Shown here piece after piece: positions 9,861 through 17,323 of a stretch of 32,333 nucleotides of DNA. The DNA comes from Rhodoferax sp. (GTDB lineage: Bacteria; Pseudomonadota; Gammaproteobacteria; Burkholderiales; Burkholderiaceae_C). The notes under the pieces are model-generated. The model was not told the DNA's origin. It saw nothing but the letters and a program-made list of their open reading frames with translations, and ran no database searches. The DNA is taken from positions 1 through 32,333 of the forward strand of contig JAGPBF010000010.1 of the NCBI GenBank assembly GCA_018063505.1. The letters are read 5' to 3'. Positions within the stretch are counted from its first letter, which is position 1. Each line of letters opens with the position of its first letter. A program made the position numbers and the translations under genes.

Positions 9861-10796
9861 ATGATGGGACTAAGAGACCGGGGCGTCATGCTGGTGGTAG
9901 TGTTGGGGCTGGCAGCGGTGTTGTCCGCTTGTGGTTCCAAGGTGGTCAACCGGGCCCCGATCGAGGAGCGCATGCCTGTTGCTGGCGGGTCGGCCGGTGT
10001 GGCAGTGGCGCCCGCGACAGCGCAGCCCCCTGGTTTTGAGAACGCCGGCAAGGCGGGGTACTACACGGTCAAACCCGGCGATACGATGACCCGCATCGGT
10101 CTGGAAACCGGTCAGAGCTGGCGCGACATCGCGCGCTGGAACGGCTTGGTCAATCCAAACCTGATCGAAGTGGGGCAGGTGTTGCGGGTCGTGCCGCCGC
10201 TGCCGGCAACCGTGGCCTCCGTTCCACCGGCAACCGTGATCGCTGCCGCGCCCAAATCGGCAGCGAGTGCCGCAGTGGCGCCGGTGGCACCTGCTGCCAG
10301 TGCCACCGGCGCGACAACGGCACCTGTACAAGGCTCGGCGGTGACAAGCACGGCTGTGGCGCCATCCTCTGTGACGGCTACGCCCGTGCCTCCGGCGCAA
10401 GTGGGCAACACCACGGCGCCGTCCGAAGACGAGGTGGCACTGATCTGGCCGGCTTCCGGCGCGGTGCTGGCCGGTTTCGACGAAATCAAGAACAAGGGAC
10501 TGGACATCGGCGGTGCGGCTGGAGATCCGGTCTTTGCGGCGGCCGATGGCCGTGTGGTGTACGTGGGTTCGGGTCTGCGCGGCTATGGCAACCTGATCAT
10601 TCTCAAGCACAACAACACCTATCTGACGGCGTATGCCCACAACCAGGCGCTGCTGGTCAAGGAAGACCAGACGGTGCGCAAAGGCCAGAAGATCGCCGAG
10701 ATGGGCAACAGCGATGCCGATCGCACCAAGCTGCATTTCGAGGTGCGTCGCCAGGGCAAGCCGGTCGATCCGGTGAAGTACCTGCCCGCGCGCTGA
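9861..10796 (+). CDS. nlpD: NlpD-like murein hydrolase activator lipoprotein
   Basis: Outer-membrane lipoprotein that activates the septal amidase AmiC. It has a signal peptide ending in a lipobox (AVLSAC, Cys24), a LysM peptidoglycan-binding domain (YYTVKPGDTMTRIG to EVGQVLRV, about residues 66-110), a long Ala/Val/Pro/Thr linker, and a LytM/M23 domain to the end. The catalytic residues are degenerate: the usual HxGxD site reads NKGLDIG and the HxH site reads KLHFEVR. It is therefore probably an activator rather than an endopeptidase, as in E. coli NlpD. Three ATGs lie close together (9855, 9861, 9864). I chose 9861 because AAAGGGA lies about seven bases before it. It is third in the surE operon, and no rpoS follows. 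Confidence 0.93.
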   Translation: MMGLRDRGVMLVVVLGLAAVLSACGSKVVNRAPIEERMPVAGGSAGVAVAPATAQPPGFENAGKAGYYTVKPGDTMTRIGLETGQSWRDIARWNGLVNPNLIEVGQVLRVVPPLPATVASVPPATVIAAAPKSAASAAVAPVAPAASATGATTAPVQGSAVTSTAVAPSSVTATPVPPAQVGNTTAPSEDEVALIWPASGAVLAGFDEIKNKGLDIGGAAGDPVFAAADGRVVYVGSGLRGYGNLIILKHNNTYLTAYAHNQALLVKEDQTVRKGQKIAEMGNSDADRTKLHFEVRRQGKPVDPVKYLPAR

Positions 10797-10809
10797 TCCG
10801 GGCCACCTG

Positions 10810-11595
10810 ATGGCCTGGCCGGTTCTGGTATTTGATATCGAGTCGATTCCCGACATCGCAGGCCTGCGGGCCTTGCGCGGGGCGTCCTTGGACCAGACCG
10901 ACGAACAGGTCTACGCAGCATGGGTCCACGAGCGCAAGGAAAAAGGGCAGAGCGACTTCATGCCGCTGCATCTGCAGCGTATCCTGGTCATCAGCGCGGT
11001 ATTTCGCAATGCCGATGGGCTGCGTATCCATTCCTTTGTCGACAAGGACGGCCAGTCCGAGGGCAAGGTCATACAGACATTCTTCAACACGCTCGAGAAG
11101 CACACGCCGCAGCTGGTGAGCTGGAATGGCGGCGGTTTCGATCTGCCGGTGCTGCATTACCGCGGCCTCAAGCACGGCGTGGTGGCCGACAAGTACTGGG
11201 ACATGGGCGAAGACGACCGCGAATTCAAGTGGAACAATTACATCAGTCGTTACCACATGCGCCATCTGGACCTGATGGACCTGCTGGCGATGTACCAGCC
11301 CAAGAACAACGCGCCGCTCGATGCCATGGCCAAGCTGTGCGGATTTCCGGGCAAGCTCGGCATGGATGGTTCGGCGGTCTACCCGGCCTATCTGGATGGC
11401 AAACTCGATGACATCCGCCGTTATTGCGAAACCGACGTGATGAACACCTACCTGGTGTACTGCCGGTTCCAGAAGATGCGCGGGGGCCTGCTGGACAAGG
11501 AATACGAGCAGGAAATCGCGATGGTCAAGCAGACGCTGGGCGATCTGTCCGAATCCGAGCCGCACTGGCGTGAATACCTGCAGGCCTGGCAATAG
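10810..11595 (+). CDS. PolB-like 3'-5' exonuclease (DEDDy)
   Basis: Predicted nuclease of the family related to the proofreading domain of DNA polymerase B, 261 residues with no polymerase domain. The three exonuclease motifs can be seen: Exo I VFDIESIPD (Asp9/Glu11), Exo II WNGGGFDLPVL, and Exo III RRYCETDVM with the YxxxD arrangement of the DEDDy class. Its cellular role is not established; DNA or RNA trimming or repair are both possible. It begins 13 bases after the nlpD stop and ends 11 bases before rlmD, so it is very probably co-transcribed. It occupies the position where related genomes often carry rpoS. Confidence 0.88.
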   Translation: MAWPVLVFDIESIPDIAGLRALRGASLDQTDEQVYAAWVHERKEKGQSDFMPLHLQRILVISAVFRNADGLRIHSFVDKDGQSEGKVIQTFFNTLEKHTPQLVSWNGGGFDLPVLHYRGLKHGVVADKYWDMGEDDREFKWNNYISRYHMRHLDLMDLLAMYQPKNNAPLDAMAKLCGFPGKLGMDGSAVYPAYLDGKLDDIRRYCETDVMNTYLVYCRFQKMRGGLLDKEYEQEIAMVKQTLGDLSESEPHWREYLQAWQ

Positions 11596-11606
11596 GCGGA
11601 TTCTGA

Positions 11607-13103
11607 ATGACTGAAATTGCGGGCACTGCGCCCGAATTCGCCGACGACCGGCTGACCATCGAATCACTCGACATGGATGCGCAGGGAATTGCGCACCGCG
11701 CCGACGGCAAGGTCGTTTTTGTGGAAGGCGCATTGCCGTTCGAGACCGTCAGCGTGAACACCTTTCGCAAGAAATCGAGTTTCGACAAGGCGGTGGTCAC
11801 CAGCATCCATCGGCAGTCTTCCCAGCGTGTCACGCCAGGCTGTCCGCATTTCGGCCTGCACAACGGCGCCTGTGGGGGCTGCAAGATGCAGCACATGCAT
11901 GCCGACGCGCAGGTGGCGGTCAAACAGCGGGTGCTGGAGGACAACCTCTGGCACCTGGGCAAGGTCAAGCCCGACATGGTGTTGCGGCCGATTCATGGCC
12001 CGGCCTGGGGTTATCGGTATCGGGCCCGCCTGTCGGTGCGTTACGTGCGCAAGAAGAGTGCGGTGCTGGTGGGTTTTCATGAGCGCAAGAGCGGTTTTGT
12101 GGCCGACATGCAGCAGTGCCTGGTGCTGCCCCCGTTTGTCAGCGACCTGTTGATGCCCTTGCGCAGCCTGATCGAAGGCATGCAGACACGTGAAGCCTGC
12201 GCGCAGATCGAACTGGCGGTGGGCGACGACGGACCGACCCAGGTTGTGGCCATGGTGCTGCGCCACATGGTTCCATTGCCGGAGTCCGACCGCGCGATGC
12301 TGCGTGCATTCGCGGTCGCCCATGATGCAACAGTCGATGGCAAGAACAGGGTGATCCAGTGGTGGCTGCAACCCGGTGGGTTGGACACCGTAGCACCGCT
12401 GGACGCAGGTGGCGCGCAGCTGGCCTACCAGTTGCCGGAGTTCGGCATCCGCATGCCGTTTCGGCCGACCGACTTCACGCAGGTCAACCCGTATATCAAC
12501 CAGGTGCTGGTCGGGCGCGCGCTGCGGCTGCTGGCGGTGCAGCGGCATGAGCGGGTGATCGACTGGTTCTGCGGTCTGGGCAATTTCACGTTGCCGCTGG
12601 CCACGCTGGCAGCCGATGTGTTGGGGATTGAGGGCAGCCAGGCGCTGGTCGACCGCGCGCAAGACAACGCCCGCAGCAATGCGGCGCAGCGGGCACCGGG
12701 CCAGGCCCTCGCACCAGTGCGATTTGCCACCCGCAACCTGTTCGAGATCACAGCGCAGATGCTGATGGCGGACGGTCCGGCGCAGAAATGGCTGATGGAT
12801 CCGCCACGCGAAGGTGCTTTTGCACTGGTGCAGGCGCTGGCCATGGCCTACAACGCGCAGCTGCATGCTGCAGGTACCGAGCTTGCGCCCGAGATCGACG
12901 CAGCGCTGTTGCCGTCGGTGCCCGCTGCCTGGGAGATGCCCGAACGTATCGTCTATGTCAGCTGCAATCCGGCAACGCTGGCCCGCGATGCCGCGGTGTT
13001 GGTGCGGCAGGCCGGATACCGCTGTGCCGGAGCCGGTGTTGTCAACATGTTTGCGCACACCGCCCACGTGGAGAGCATTGCAGTTTTCGAACGCGAGCGC
13101 TGA
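11607..13103 (+). CDS. rlmD: 23S rRNA (uracil-1939-C5)-methyltransferase RlmD
   Basis: SAM-dependent RNA methyltransferase making 5-methyluridine at 23S position 1939, formerly RumA. The N-terminal RNA-binding TRAM-like domain is followed by an iron-sulfur site with Cys79, Cys89 and Cys92 ([14 protein letters not shown]) and a fourth Cys further on. The methyltransferase motifs are [21 protein letters not shown] (SAM binding), MDPPREGA, and [12 protein letters not shown] with the catalytic Cys. At 498 residues it is somewhat longer than the 433 of E. coli. It is the last gene of the surE operon. GGCGGA shortly before the ATG may serve as ribosome site. Confidence 0.95.
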   Translation: MTEIAGTAPEFADDRLTIESLDMDAQGIAHRADGKVVFVEGALPFETVSVNTFRKKSSFDKAVVTSIHRQSSQRVTPGCPHFGLHNGACGGCKMQHMHADAQVAVKQRVLEDNLWHLGKVKPDMVLRPIHGPAWGYRYRARLSVRYVRKKSAVLVGFHERKSGFVADMQQCLVLPPFVSDLLMPLRSLIEGMQTREACAQIELAVGDDGPTQVVAMVLRHMVPLPESDRAMLRAFAVAHDATVDGKNRVIQWWLQPGGLDTVAPLDAGGAQLAYQLPEFGIRMPFRPTDFTQVNPYINQVLVGRALRLLAVQRHERVIDWFCGLGNFTLPLATLAADVLGIEGSQALVDRAQDNARSNAAQRAPGQALAPVRFATRNLFEITAQMLMADGPAQKWLMDPPREGAFALVQALAMAYNAQLHAAGTELAPEIDAALLPSVPAAWEMPERIVYVSCNPATLARDAAVLVRQAGYRCAGAGVVNMFAHTAHVESIAVFERER

Positions 13104-13140
13104 GAACGTGTCCTGCGTGCGCCGCAGCCAGGCTGGCGCC

Positions 13141-13476
13141 TCAATGCTTGGCCTCAGCCTTGTTGTCCTGGGAGTTGTCGGTCAGCATGACTTCGCTGGA
13201 GTTTGCCGGGATCGTTGACGCGATTCCGTCGATCTTGTTTTCGCGCATGTACCGGTCCATGTCCTTCCAGCCCTCGAAAATGGCGGTCTTGGGAGCGCGT
13301 TCGTTCAGCTTGTAGCAGTCTTCGATGCCACGCATGGCGTGCCGGCAGGCACCACCAATGGCGCGCCCGTCGGCCTCGCGCTGCGCGGTGCGCGGGTCGG
13401 GACCCAGCACGCTCGCGACATCACAACCTGTGATCAGCAGCGTGATGGCAAGGACGGGGATCAGACGAAGAATCAT
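13141..13476 (-). CDS. Small putative lipoprotein
   Basis: A 111-residue protein with a short signal peptide ending in a lipobox (LLITGC, Cys near residue 18), so it is probably anchored in a membrane on the periplasmic side. The mature part contains two further cysteines (GGACRHAMRGIEDCYKLN), which may form a disulfide, and FEGWKDMDRYMRENKID, a helix with several aromatic residues. No domain is recognised. The tail is charged and polar. It converges with rlmD with a gap of 37 bases and lies 121 bases downstream of the YccA-like gene, past a terminator, so it probably has its own promoter. Confidence 0.75.
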   Translation of the reverse strand: MILRLIPVLAITLLITGCDVASVLGPDPRTAQREADGRAIGGACRHAMRGIEDCYKLNERAPKTAIFEGWKDMDRYMRENKIDGIASTIPANSSEVMLTDNSQDNKAEAKH

Positions 13477-13553
13477 GGATTGGCGGGTTCACTTGTCAGG
13501 ATTATCGGCAGTTTGACGCCGCTTCTGAAGTGTTGCATCGGCGATTGGGGCAG

Positions 13554-13580
13554 AAAAAAGGCCTCATGAAGAGGCCTTTT
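13554..13580 (-). terminator. Rho-independent terminator of the YccA-like gene
   Basis: A 10-base stem (AAAAGGCCTC at 13556-13565 with GAGGCCTTTT at 13571-13580) and five-base loop lie just after the stop of the minus-strand gene. Read on the minus strand it ends in a run of six T. The symmetric A and T tracts mean it could also act on plus-strand transcripts. Confidence 0.88.
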
Positions 13581-13597
13581 GCGATGCAGGTCGGCGA

Positions 13598-14299
13598 TCA
13601 GTCGCTGCTGCCGCCGCTGAAGCCCAGCAGGATCAGCAGGCTCTGAAACACGTTGTAGATGCTCAGATACAAGCCCAGCGTCGCACTGATGTAGTTGGTC
13701 TCGCCACCATCGATGATGCGCTTGAGGTCGTACAGGATGAAGGCACTGAAGATGCCGATGGCCAGCACCGAGATCGCCAGCATGCCGGCCGAGGAGGCCA
13801 CGAACACGTTGATGATGGCAGCCACCATCAATACGACGGCACCCACGGTCAACCATTTGCCCATGCTGCTGAGGTCACGCTTGATGACGGTCGACAGGCT
13901 GGCCATGACAAAGAACACGCCAGCCGTGCCACCAAAAGCCATCATGATCAGGTCGGCGCCGTTCTTGAAGCCCAGCACCATCGCGATCAGCCGCGACAGC
14001 ATCAATCCCATGAAGAAGGTGAACGCCAGCAGAACCGGTACGCCTGCTGCGGAGTTTTTGGTCTTTTCGATGGCGAACATGAACCCGAAGGCGCCGCCCA
14101 TGAACACCACCAGGCCAAGGCCGCCGCCAAGTGCGGTGGTGATGCCGGTGGTGACGCCGATCCAGGCACCCAGCACCGTTGGCAACATGCTCAGTGCCAG
14201 CAACCAATAGGTATTGCGCAACACCTTGTTGCGTTGTTGTGCGGATATGCCTTGGCCATAACCAGCAATTGAGTCGTAGGTCTGCACGCGGTCATTCAT
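13598..14299 (-). CDS. Bax inhibitor-1/YccA family membrane protein
   Basis: Integral inner-membrane protein of the BI-1 family, 233 residues, with about seven hydrophobic helices after a polar N-terminus (MNDRVQTYDSIAGYGQG). The C-terminal region IFSAFILYDLKRIIDGG followed by LGLYLSIYNVFQSLLILLGF is the BI-1 signature, including the conserved Asp. Family members are linked to proton-dependent calcium leak, and E. coli YccA modulates the FtsH protease; which role applies here is unknown. I chose ATG 14299 because AAGGAG lies about nine bases upstream; a GTG at 14323 would add eight residues. The gene stands alone and ends at a good terminator. Confidence 0.93.
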   Translation of the reverse strand: MNDRVQTYDSIAGYGQGISAQQRNKVLRNTYWLLALSMLPTVLGAWIGVTTGITTALGGGLGLVVFMGGAFGFMFAIEKTKNSAAGVPVLLAFTFFMGLMLSRLIAMVLGFKNGADLIMMAFGGTAGVFFVMASLSTVIKRDLSSMGKWLTVGAVVLMVAAIINVFVASSAGMLAISVLAIGIFSAFILYDLKRIIDGGETNYISATLGLYLSIYNVFQSLLILLGFSGGSSD

Positions 14300-14331
14300 A
14301 TCGTTGGCTCCTTTTGTTTCCACCGCTTGGT

Positions 14332-14359
14332 AGATGAGTTCATTCTAGGATAGTTCAAG
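14332..14359 (-). promoter_or_regulatory. Possible heat-shock (sigma-32-like) promoter
   Basis: On the minus strand CTTGAA (14359-14354) is an exact -35 heat-shock hexamer. After 14 bases comes ACTCATCT (14339-14332), which matches five of the seven defined bases of the CCCCATNT -10. The pair lies about 32 bases before the YccA-like start codon. This is a motif reading only. Confidence 0.25.
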
Positions 14360-14507
14360 TGCCAGCCCTCGCACGGCGGCATTTGCCCAGTCGGCAAGCG
14401 GTTATCCAAGGCCTGCGCCGGGCACGCGGCGCGCCAATCTGCCCGGCGTTATGCTTGCCGGTCCGGGCCGCCAAGGCCTATTTCCAAGAACATGACCAGA
14501 TTCAGCC

Positions 14508-14915
14508 ATGAAAACCAAAACCACTCTTGAATTCTCCGACGTACAACTGATTGCCGCGGCCGCCCTTGATGAGGCACGACGCAACCAGTGGCCAGTGTGC
14601 ATTGCCATTGTCGACGATGGCGGGCATCTGCTGCACCTGCAGCGACTGGACGGCGCTGCCGCAACCGCCAGCTATATTTCTACAAGCAAGGCACAGACGG
14701 CCGCGCTGGGCCGGCGCGAGAGCAAGGTTTACGAAGACATCGTCAACGGTGGGCGCACCGCATTTCTCAGTGCACCACTTTTGACAGGCATGCTCGAAGG
14801 CGGGGTGCCAATTATGGTGGACGGCCAATGTATCGGTGCCGTGGGCGTCAGTGGCGTCAAATCGACCGAGGATGCACAGGTGGCCAAGGCCGGCATCGGC
14901 GCGCTGGGCCTCTAG
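14508..14915 (+). CDS. GlcG/HbpS-like haem-binding family protein
   Basis: A 135-residue protein of the GlcG/HbpS family. Features seen: an N-terminal helix (AAAALDEARRNQWPVCIAI), the strand and turn VDDGGHLLHLQRLDGA, the SKAQTAALGR helix, and the glycine-rich end GGVPIMVDGQCIGAVGVSG followed by the DAQVAKAG helix. HbpS proteins of this fold bind haem, whereas GlcG-type members have no firm function, so haem binding here is an inference. There is no signal peptide. It stands alone on the plus strand and converges with hemP after 15 bases, placing it beside the iron/haem block. The ribosome site is weak. Confidence 0.85.
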   Translation: MKTKTTLEFSDVQLIAAAALDEARRNQWPVCIAIVDDGGHLLHLQRLDGAAATASYISTSKAQTAALGRRESKVYEDIVNGGRTAFLSAPLLTGMLEGGVPIMVDGQCIGAVGVSGVKSTEDAQVAKAGIGALGL

Positions 14916-14930
14916 GAGGCAGTTGGCAAT

Positions 14931-15146
14931 TTACTTGGTCAAGATCAGCTTGCCCTGGCGGGTGGCCTGCAGGCGATACAGCGTACCGTTGTGCGTGATC
15001 GCCACGCTGGCCTGACCGCGCAGCAGGGTTTCGCTGTCCACGCAAGGCATCTTGGTTGAGGCGCCTTTGCGTTCGCCCGCATTGCGTTGGGTCGGTGCGG
15101 CTGATGGTGGACCAGTCTCCGATGGGTCGGTGCGGGCAGGTGGCAT
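14931..15146 (-). CDS. hemP: Hemin uptake protein HemP
   Basis: A 71-residue protein whose C-terminal half carries the HemP signature: LLRGQASVAITHNGTLYRL followed by TRQGKLILTK, ending exactly at the stop. The N-terminal half is Pro/Ala/Ser-rich and variable, as usual. HemP/HmuP proteins are required for haem uptake in some betaproteobacteria, apparently by supporting expression of the receptor. It starts 33 bases after the exbD stop on the same strand, so it is probably the last gene of tonB-exbB-exbD-hemP. The ribosome site before ATG 15146 is weak, and an internal ATG at residue 33 is possible. Such small genes are easily missed. Confidence 0.85.
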   Translation of the reverse strand: MPPARTDPSETGPPSAAPTQRNAGERKGASTKMPCVDSETLLRGQASVAITHNGTLYRLQATRQGKLILTK

Positions 15147-15179
15147 TGGGCGAAACGGATGGTTGTCGTATCGCGACCG

Positions 15180-15599
15180 TCAGTCTTGTTTGACCTGCGG
15201 CTCTGTGACGAAGGCAATTTTTTTCACGCCAGAACGCTGCGCCGAGGCCATTGCCTGTGCAACCCGTTCATAGCGCACGTTCTTGTCGCCACGGATATGC
15301 AGTTCGGGCTGCGGCTGCCGGGCAGCGGCAGCGACCAGTCGCTCTGCCAGCTGGAGATCGTCGACCGGCTGGTCATTCCAGAAATAGCCTCCGTCCTCGT
15401 TGATGGCCAGGCGTATCGTCTCGGGCTTGATGTCCAGGCGTTCCATGCTGGCACGCGGCAGGTCGATATTGATGGCATGTTTCATGACGGGGACCGTCAC
15501 GATGAAGATGATCAAAAGTACGAGCATGATGTCCACCATGGGCGTCATGTTGATCTCGTTCATGACCTCGTCGGTGTCTTCCTGGGTTCCAAATGCCAT
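15180..15599 (-). CDS. exbD: Biopolymer transport protein ExbD
   Basis: Inner-membrane subunit of the TonB energising complex, 139 residues. A short cytoplasmic N-terminus (NEINMTPMVD) leads into one membrane helix (PMVDIMLVLLIIFIVTVPV) that carries the proton-carrying Asp near residue 23. The periplasmic C-terminal domain (PELHIRGDKNVRYERVAQAM and IAFVTEP) has the normal ExbD/TolR layout. ATG 15599 follows AGGA at about eight bases. It sits between exbB (63 bases upstream) and hemP in the Fur-linked minus-strand operon. Co-occurrence with tonB favours ExbD over TolR. Confidence 0.94.
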   Translation of the reverse strand: MAFGTQEDTDEVMNEINMTPMVDIMLVLLIIFIVTVPVMKHAINIDLPRASMERLDIKPETIRLAINEDGGYFWNDQPVDDLQLAERLVAAAARQPQPELHIRGDKNVRYERVAQAMASAQRSGVKKIAFVTEPQVKQD

Positions 15600-15662
15600 G
15601 GCTAATCCTGTGGGTTGGGCTTGTTCAGCGGTGCGTTGTGCGGGCAGATCCTTGCACGCTGC

Positions 15663-16376
15663 CTACGCCTTTTTCATGGACACCACGGTGCCGTTCTTGT
15701 CGATGTTGACCCTGGCGCCGGTGATGAAATAGGCGTGCAGATCGTGCGCGAACCTGTTGAGTTTGTAGATCACCGTCTTGTTGCCACGCACCAGCGCGTT
15801 GTAGCCCAGCACCGCGGGGATCGCAACGGCCAGTCCGAGTGCGGTCATGATCAGCGCCTCGCCGATGGGGCCCGCCACCTTGTCGATGGTGGCCTCGCCC
15901 GTTGCGCTGATGCTCATCAACGCATGGTAGATGCCCCAGACCGTGCCGAAAAGGCCAACAAAGGGTGCTGTCGAGCCGACCGATGCGAGCACCGCAAGGC
16001 CCGCTTGCATCCGCGCCACCGTGTCGTCGACGGCATTGCGCAGGCAGCGCGTGACCCAGTCACTGATGTCAAGTGTGTCACGCAATTGTGCGCGGGTAGC
16101 GCGGTGGTGCGCTGTGGCGTCGCGTCCCTCTTCTGCCAGAACGCGAAAGGGGTTCTCGCGTGCGCTGCCTAGATTGCTCAGACCTTCGGCGAAATCCGCG
16201 CTGTGCCAGAACGACTCTGATCTTGCGGCCAGTCGTTTGATGCGCAGCAAATCGATTGCCTTGACCAGGATCACCGTCCACGATGACACTGACATCACCA
16301 ACAGCAATATCACCACGGCCCGGGTGATGCCGTCGCCCATTTCCCAAAGACTGGCCAGTCCAAATTGCGATTCCAT
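15663..16376 (-). CDS. exbB: MotA/TolQ/ExbB proton channel, ExbB
   Basis: Inner-membrane proton channel protein powering TonB, 237 residues. Three membrane helices are visible: residues about 17-38 (ITRAVVILLLVMSVSSWTVI), near 127-150 (LAVLASVGSTAPFVGLFGTV), and near 170-195 (IGEALIMTALGLAVAIPAVL). GTVWGIYHALMSIS and the Thr/Ala-rich third helix are family hallmarks. ATG 16376 has AGGAG eight bases upstream. It lies 30 bases downstream of tonB and 63 bases before exbD. TolQ is the alternative by family, but the tonB neighbour and absence of tolA/tolB support ExbB. Confidence 0.94.
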   Translation of the reverse strand: MESQFGLASLWEMGDGITRAVVILLLVMSVSSWTVILVKAIDLLRIKRLAARSESFWHSADFAEGLSNLGSARENPFRVLAEEGRDATAHHRATRAQLRDTLDISDWVTRCLRNAVDDTVARMQAGLAVLASVGSTAPFVGLFGTVWGIYHALMSISATGEATIDKVAGPIGEALIMTALGLAVAIPAVLGYNALVRGNKTVIYKLNRFAHDLHAYFITGARVNIDKNGTVVSMKKA

Positions 16377-16406
16377 GAAAGCTCCTGTGATGCGTTTGTG
16401 ACTGAT

Positions 16407-17267
16407 CTATTGAAGACCGAAGGTGATTGGTACCGTGAATGCCATGGTTTCAGGCACCCCACCGCGTTTTCCGGGTACGAAGCGCCAGCGCGAGATGGCT
16501 TCAAGTGCCGCGTTGTCGAGGCGAAAAAAGCCACTGGACTTCTTGATCTGCGCATCCTGTGCATAACCCTTGTCGGTGACCACGACCTGAACCAGCACCG
16601 TGCCTTGCTCACTGAGTCGGCGACTGATGGCGGGATATAGCGGTTTCGGGTTCTGCAGATACTGCGCATCGCTCGACGGGAGTTCCACCGTGACGGGCAC
16701 GCGCAAGGCGGGCACGACGGCGGCAGGTGTCGGGATCGTGGCAGCCGCAACGGCTGCGGCTGGCGACGCGCTTGTATTCTGGCTTGCAGTCGGCGCACCG
16801 GGAGTGCTTGATGTGAGCGGCATTGGCGTTGGGTCTACTGCCACGGGCACCGGTGTCGGATCGGGTGCAATGGCGCTAGCCGGTTTCGGCGCCGGCACAG
16901 GGCGTGGCGTCTGAACCGGGCGGGGCGTTGGCCTGACAACCGGTTGCAGCTTGGGCTGCGGCGTCTGCATCGCCGGCGTCAGTGCAAGAGGCTGTGGTGC
17001 TTCAATCACTTCAGCCAGCATCTGCACCGGCACGATCACCTCATGTGGCCGCGATTGCAGTCCCGAGTGAATAGCCCACAAGACCACCAGATGCAATGAG
17101 ATGACGGCGGCGAAAGCGGCACTGTGGCGCGTATAGCGGTTCATTGGCTCTGGTGCTGCGCGGTCACCCTGGTCAGTGGCATTGACTGGTTTTCCCGCTT
17201 GGGGGCGCTGGATAAGTTGCTGCGCATGGTCTGCTGCGAATACGGATGGTATGGCAATCGAAGACAT
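16407..17267 (-). CDS. tonB: Energy transducer TonB
   Basis: Periplasm-spanning protein that carries proton-motive energy from ExbB-ExbD to outer-membrane receptors. One membrane helix (AAFAAVISLHLVVLWAIHSG, with the functionally typical Ser/His) is followed by a Pro-rich spacer containing PTPRPVQTPRPVPAPKP. The C-terminal TonB domain begins near YPAISRRLSEQGTVLVQVVV and contains DNAALEAISRWRFVPGK. The full frame gives 286 residues. The start is uncertain: ATG 17267 lies only eight bases from the Fur-box-like palindrome and has no ribosome site, whereas ATG 17144 (MNRYTRHSAA) gives a classic short TonB N-terminus of 245 residues. It heads tonB-exbB-exbD-hemP. Confidence 0.93.
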   Translation of the reverse strand: MSSIAIPSVFAADHAQQLIQRPQAGKPVNATDQGDRAAPEPMNRYTRHSAAFAAVISLHLVVLWAIHSGLQSRPHEVIVPVQMLAEVIEAPQPLALTPAMQTPQPKLQPVVRPTPRPVQTPRPVPAPKPASAIAPDPTPVPVAVDPTPMPLTSSTPGAPTASQNTSASPAAAVAAATIPTPAAVVPALRVPVTVELPSSDAQYLQNPKPLYPAISRRLSEQGTVLVQVVVTDKGYAQDAQIKKSSGFFRLDNAALEAISRWRFVPGKRGGVPETMAFTVPITFGLQ

Positions 17268-17275
17268 GGCATTTT

Positions 17276-17296
17276 AAATGAGAATAAATCTCATTT
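17276..17296 (-). promoter_or_regulatory. Fur-box-like palindrome upstream of tonB
   Basis: AAATGAGA (17276-17283) and TCTCATTT (17289-17296) form a perfect eight-base inverted repeat around ATAAA. AT-rich composition and the AATGA...TCATT half-sites resemble the Fur consensus GATAATGATAATCATTATC. It is placed before tonB-exbB-exbD-hemP, as expected for iron-repressed expression. The inverted repeat is seen directly; Fur binding is inferred. Confidence 0.75.
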
Positions 17297-17323
17297 GATG
17301 GTGCGAGTGAAAAAGACCGTGCA

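Noticed and set aside
11664-13067. A 467-residue open frame on the minus strand opposite rlmD
   Set aside because: Antisense shadow of rlmD; no recognisable protein features.
13104-13140. GCGCC/GGCGC hairpin between rlmD and the lipoprotein gene
   Set aside because: Short stem with no T run on either strand; not enough to call a terminator.
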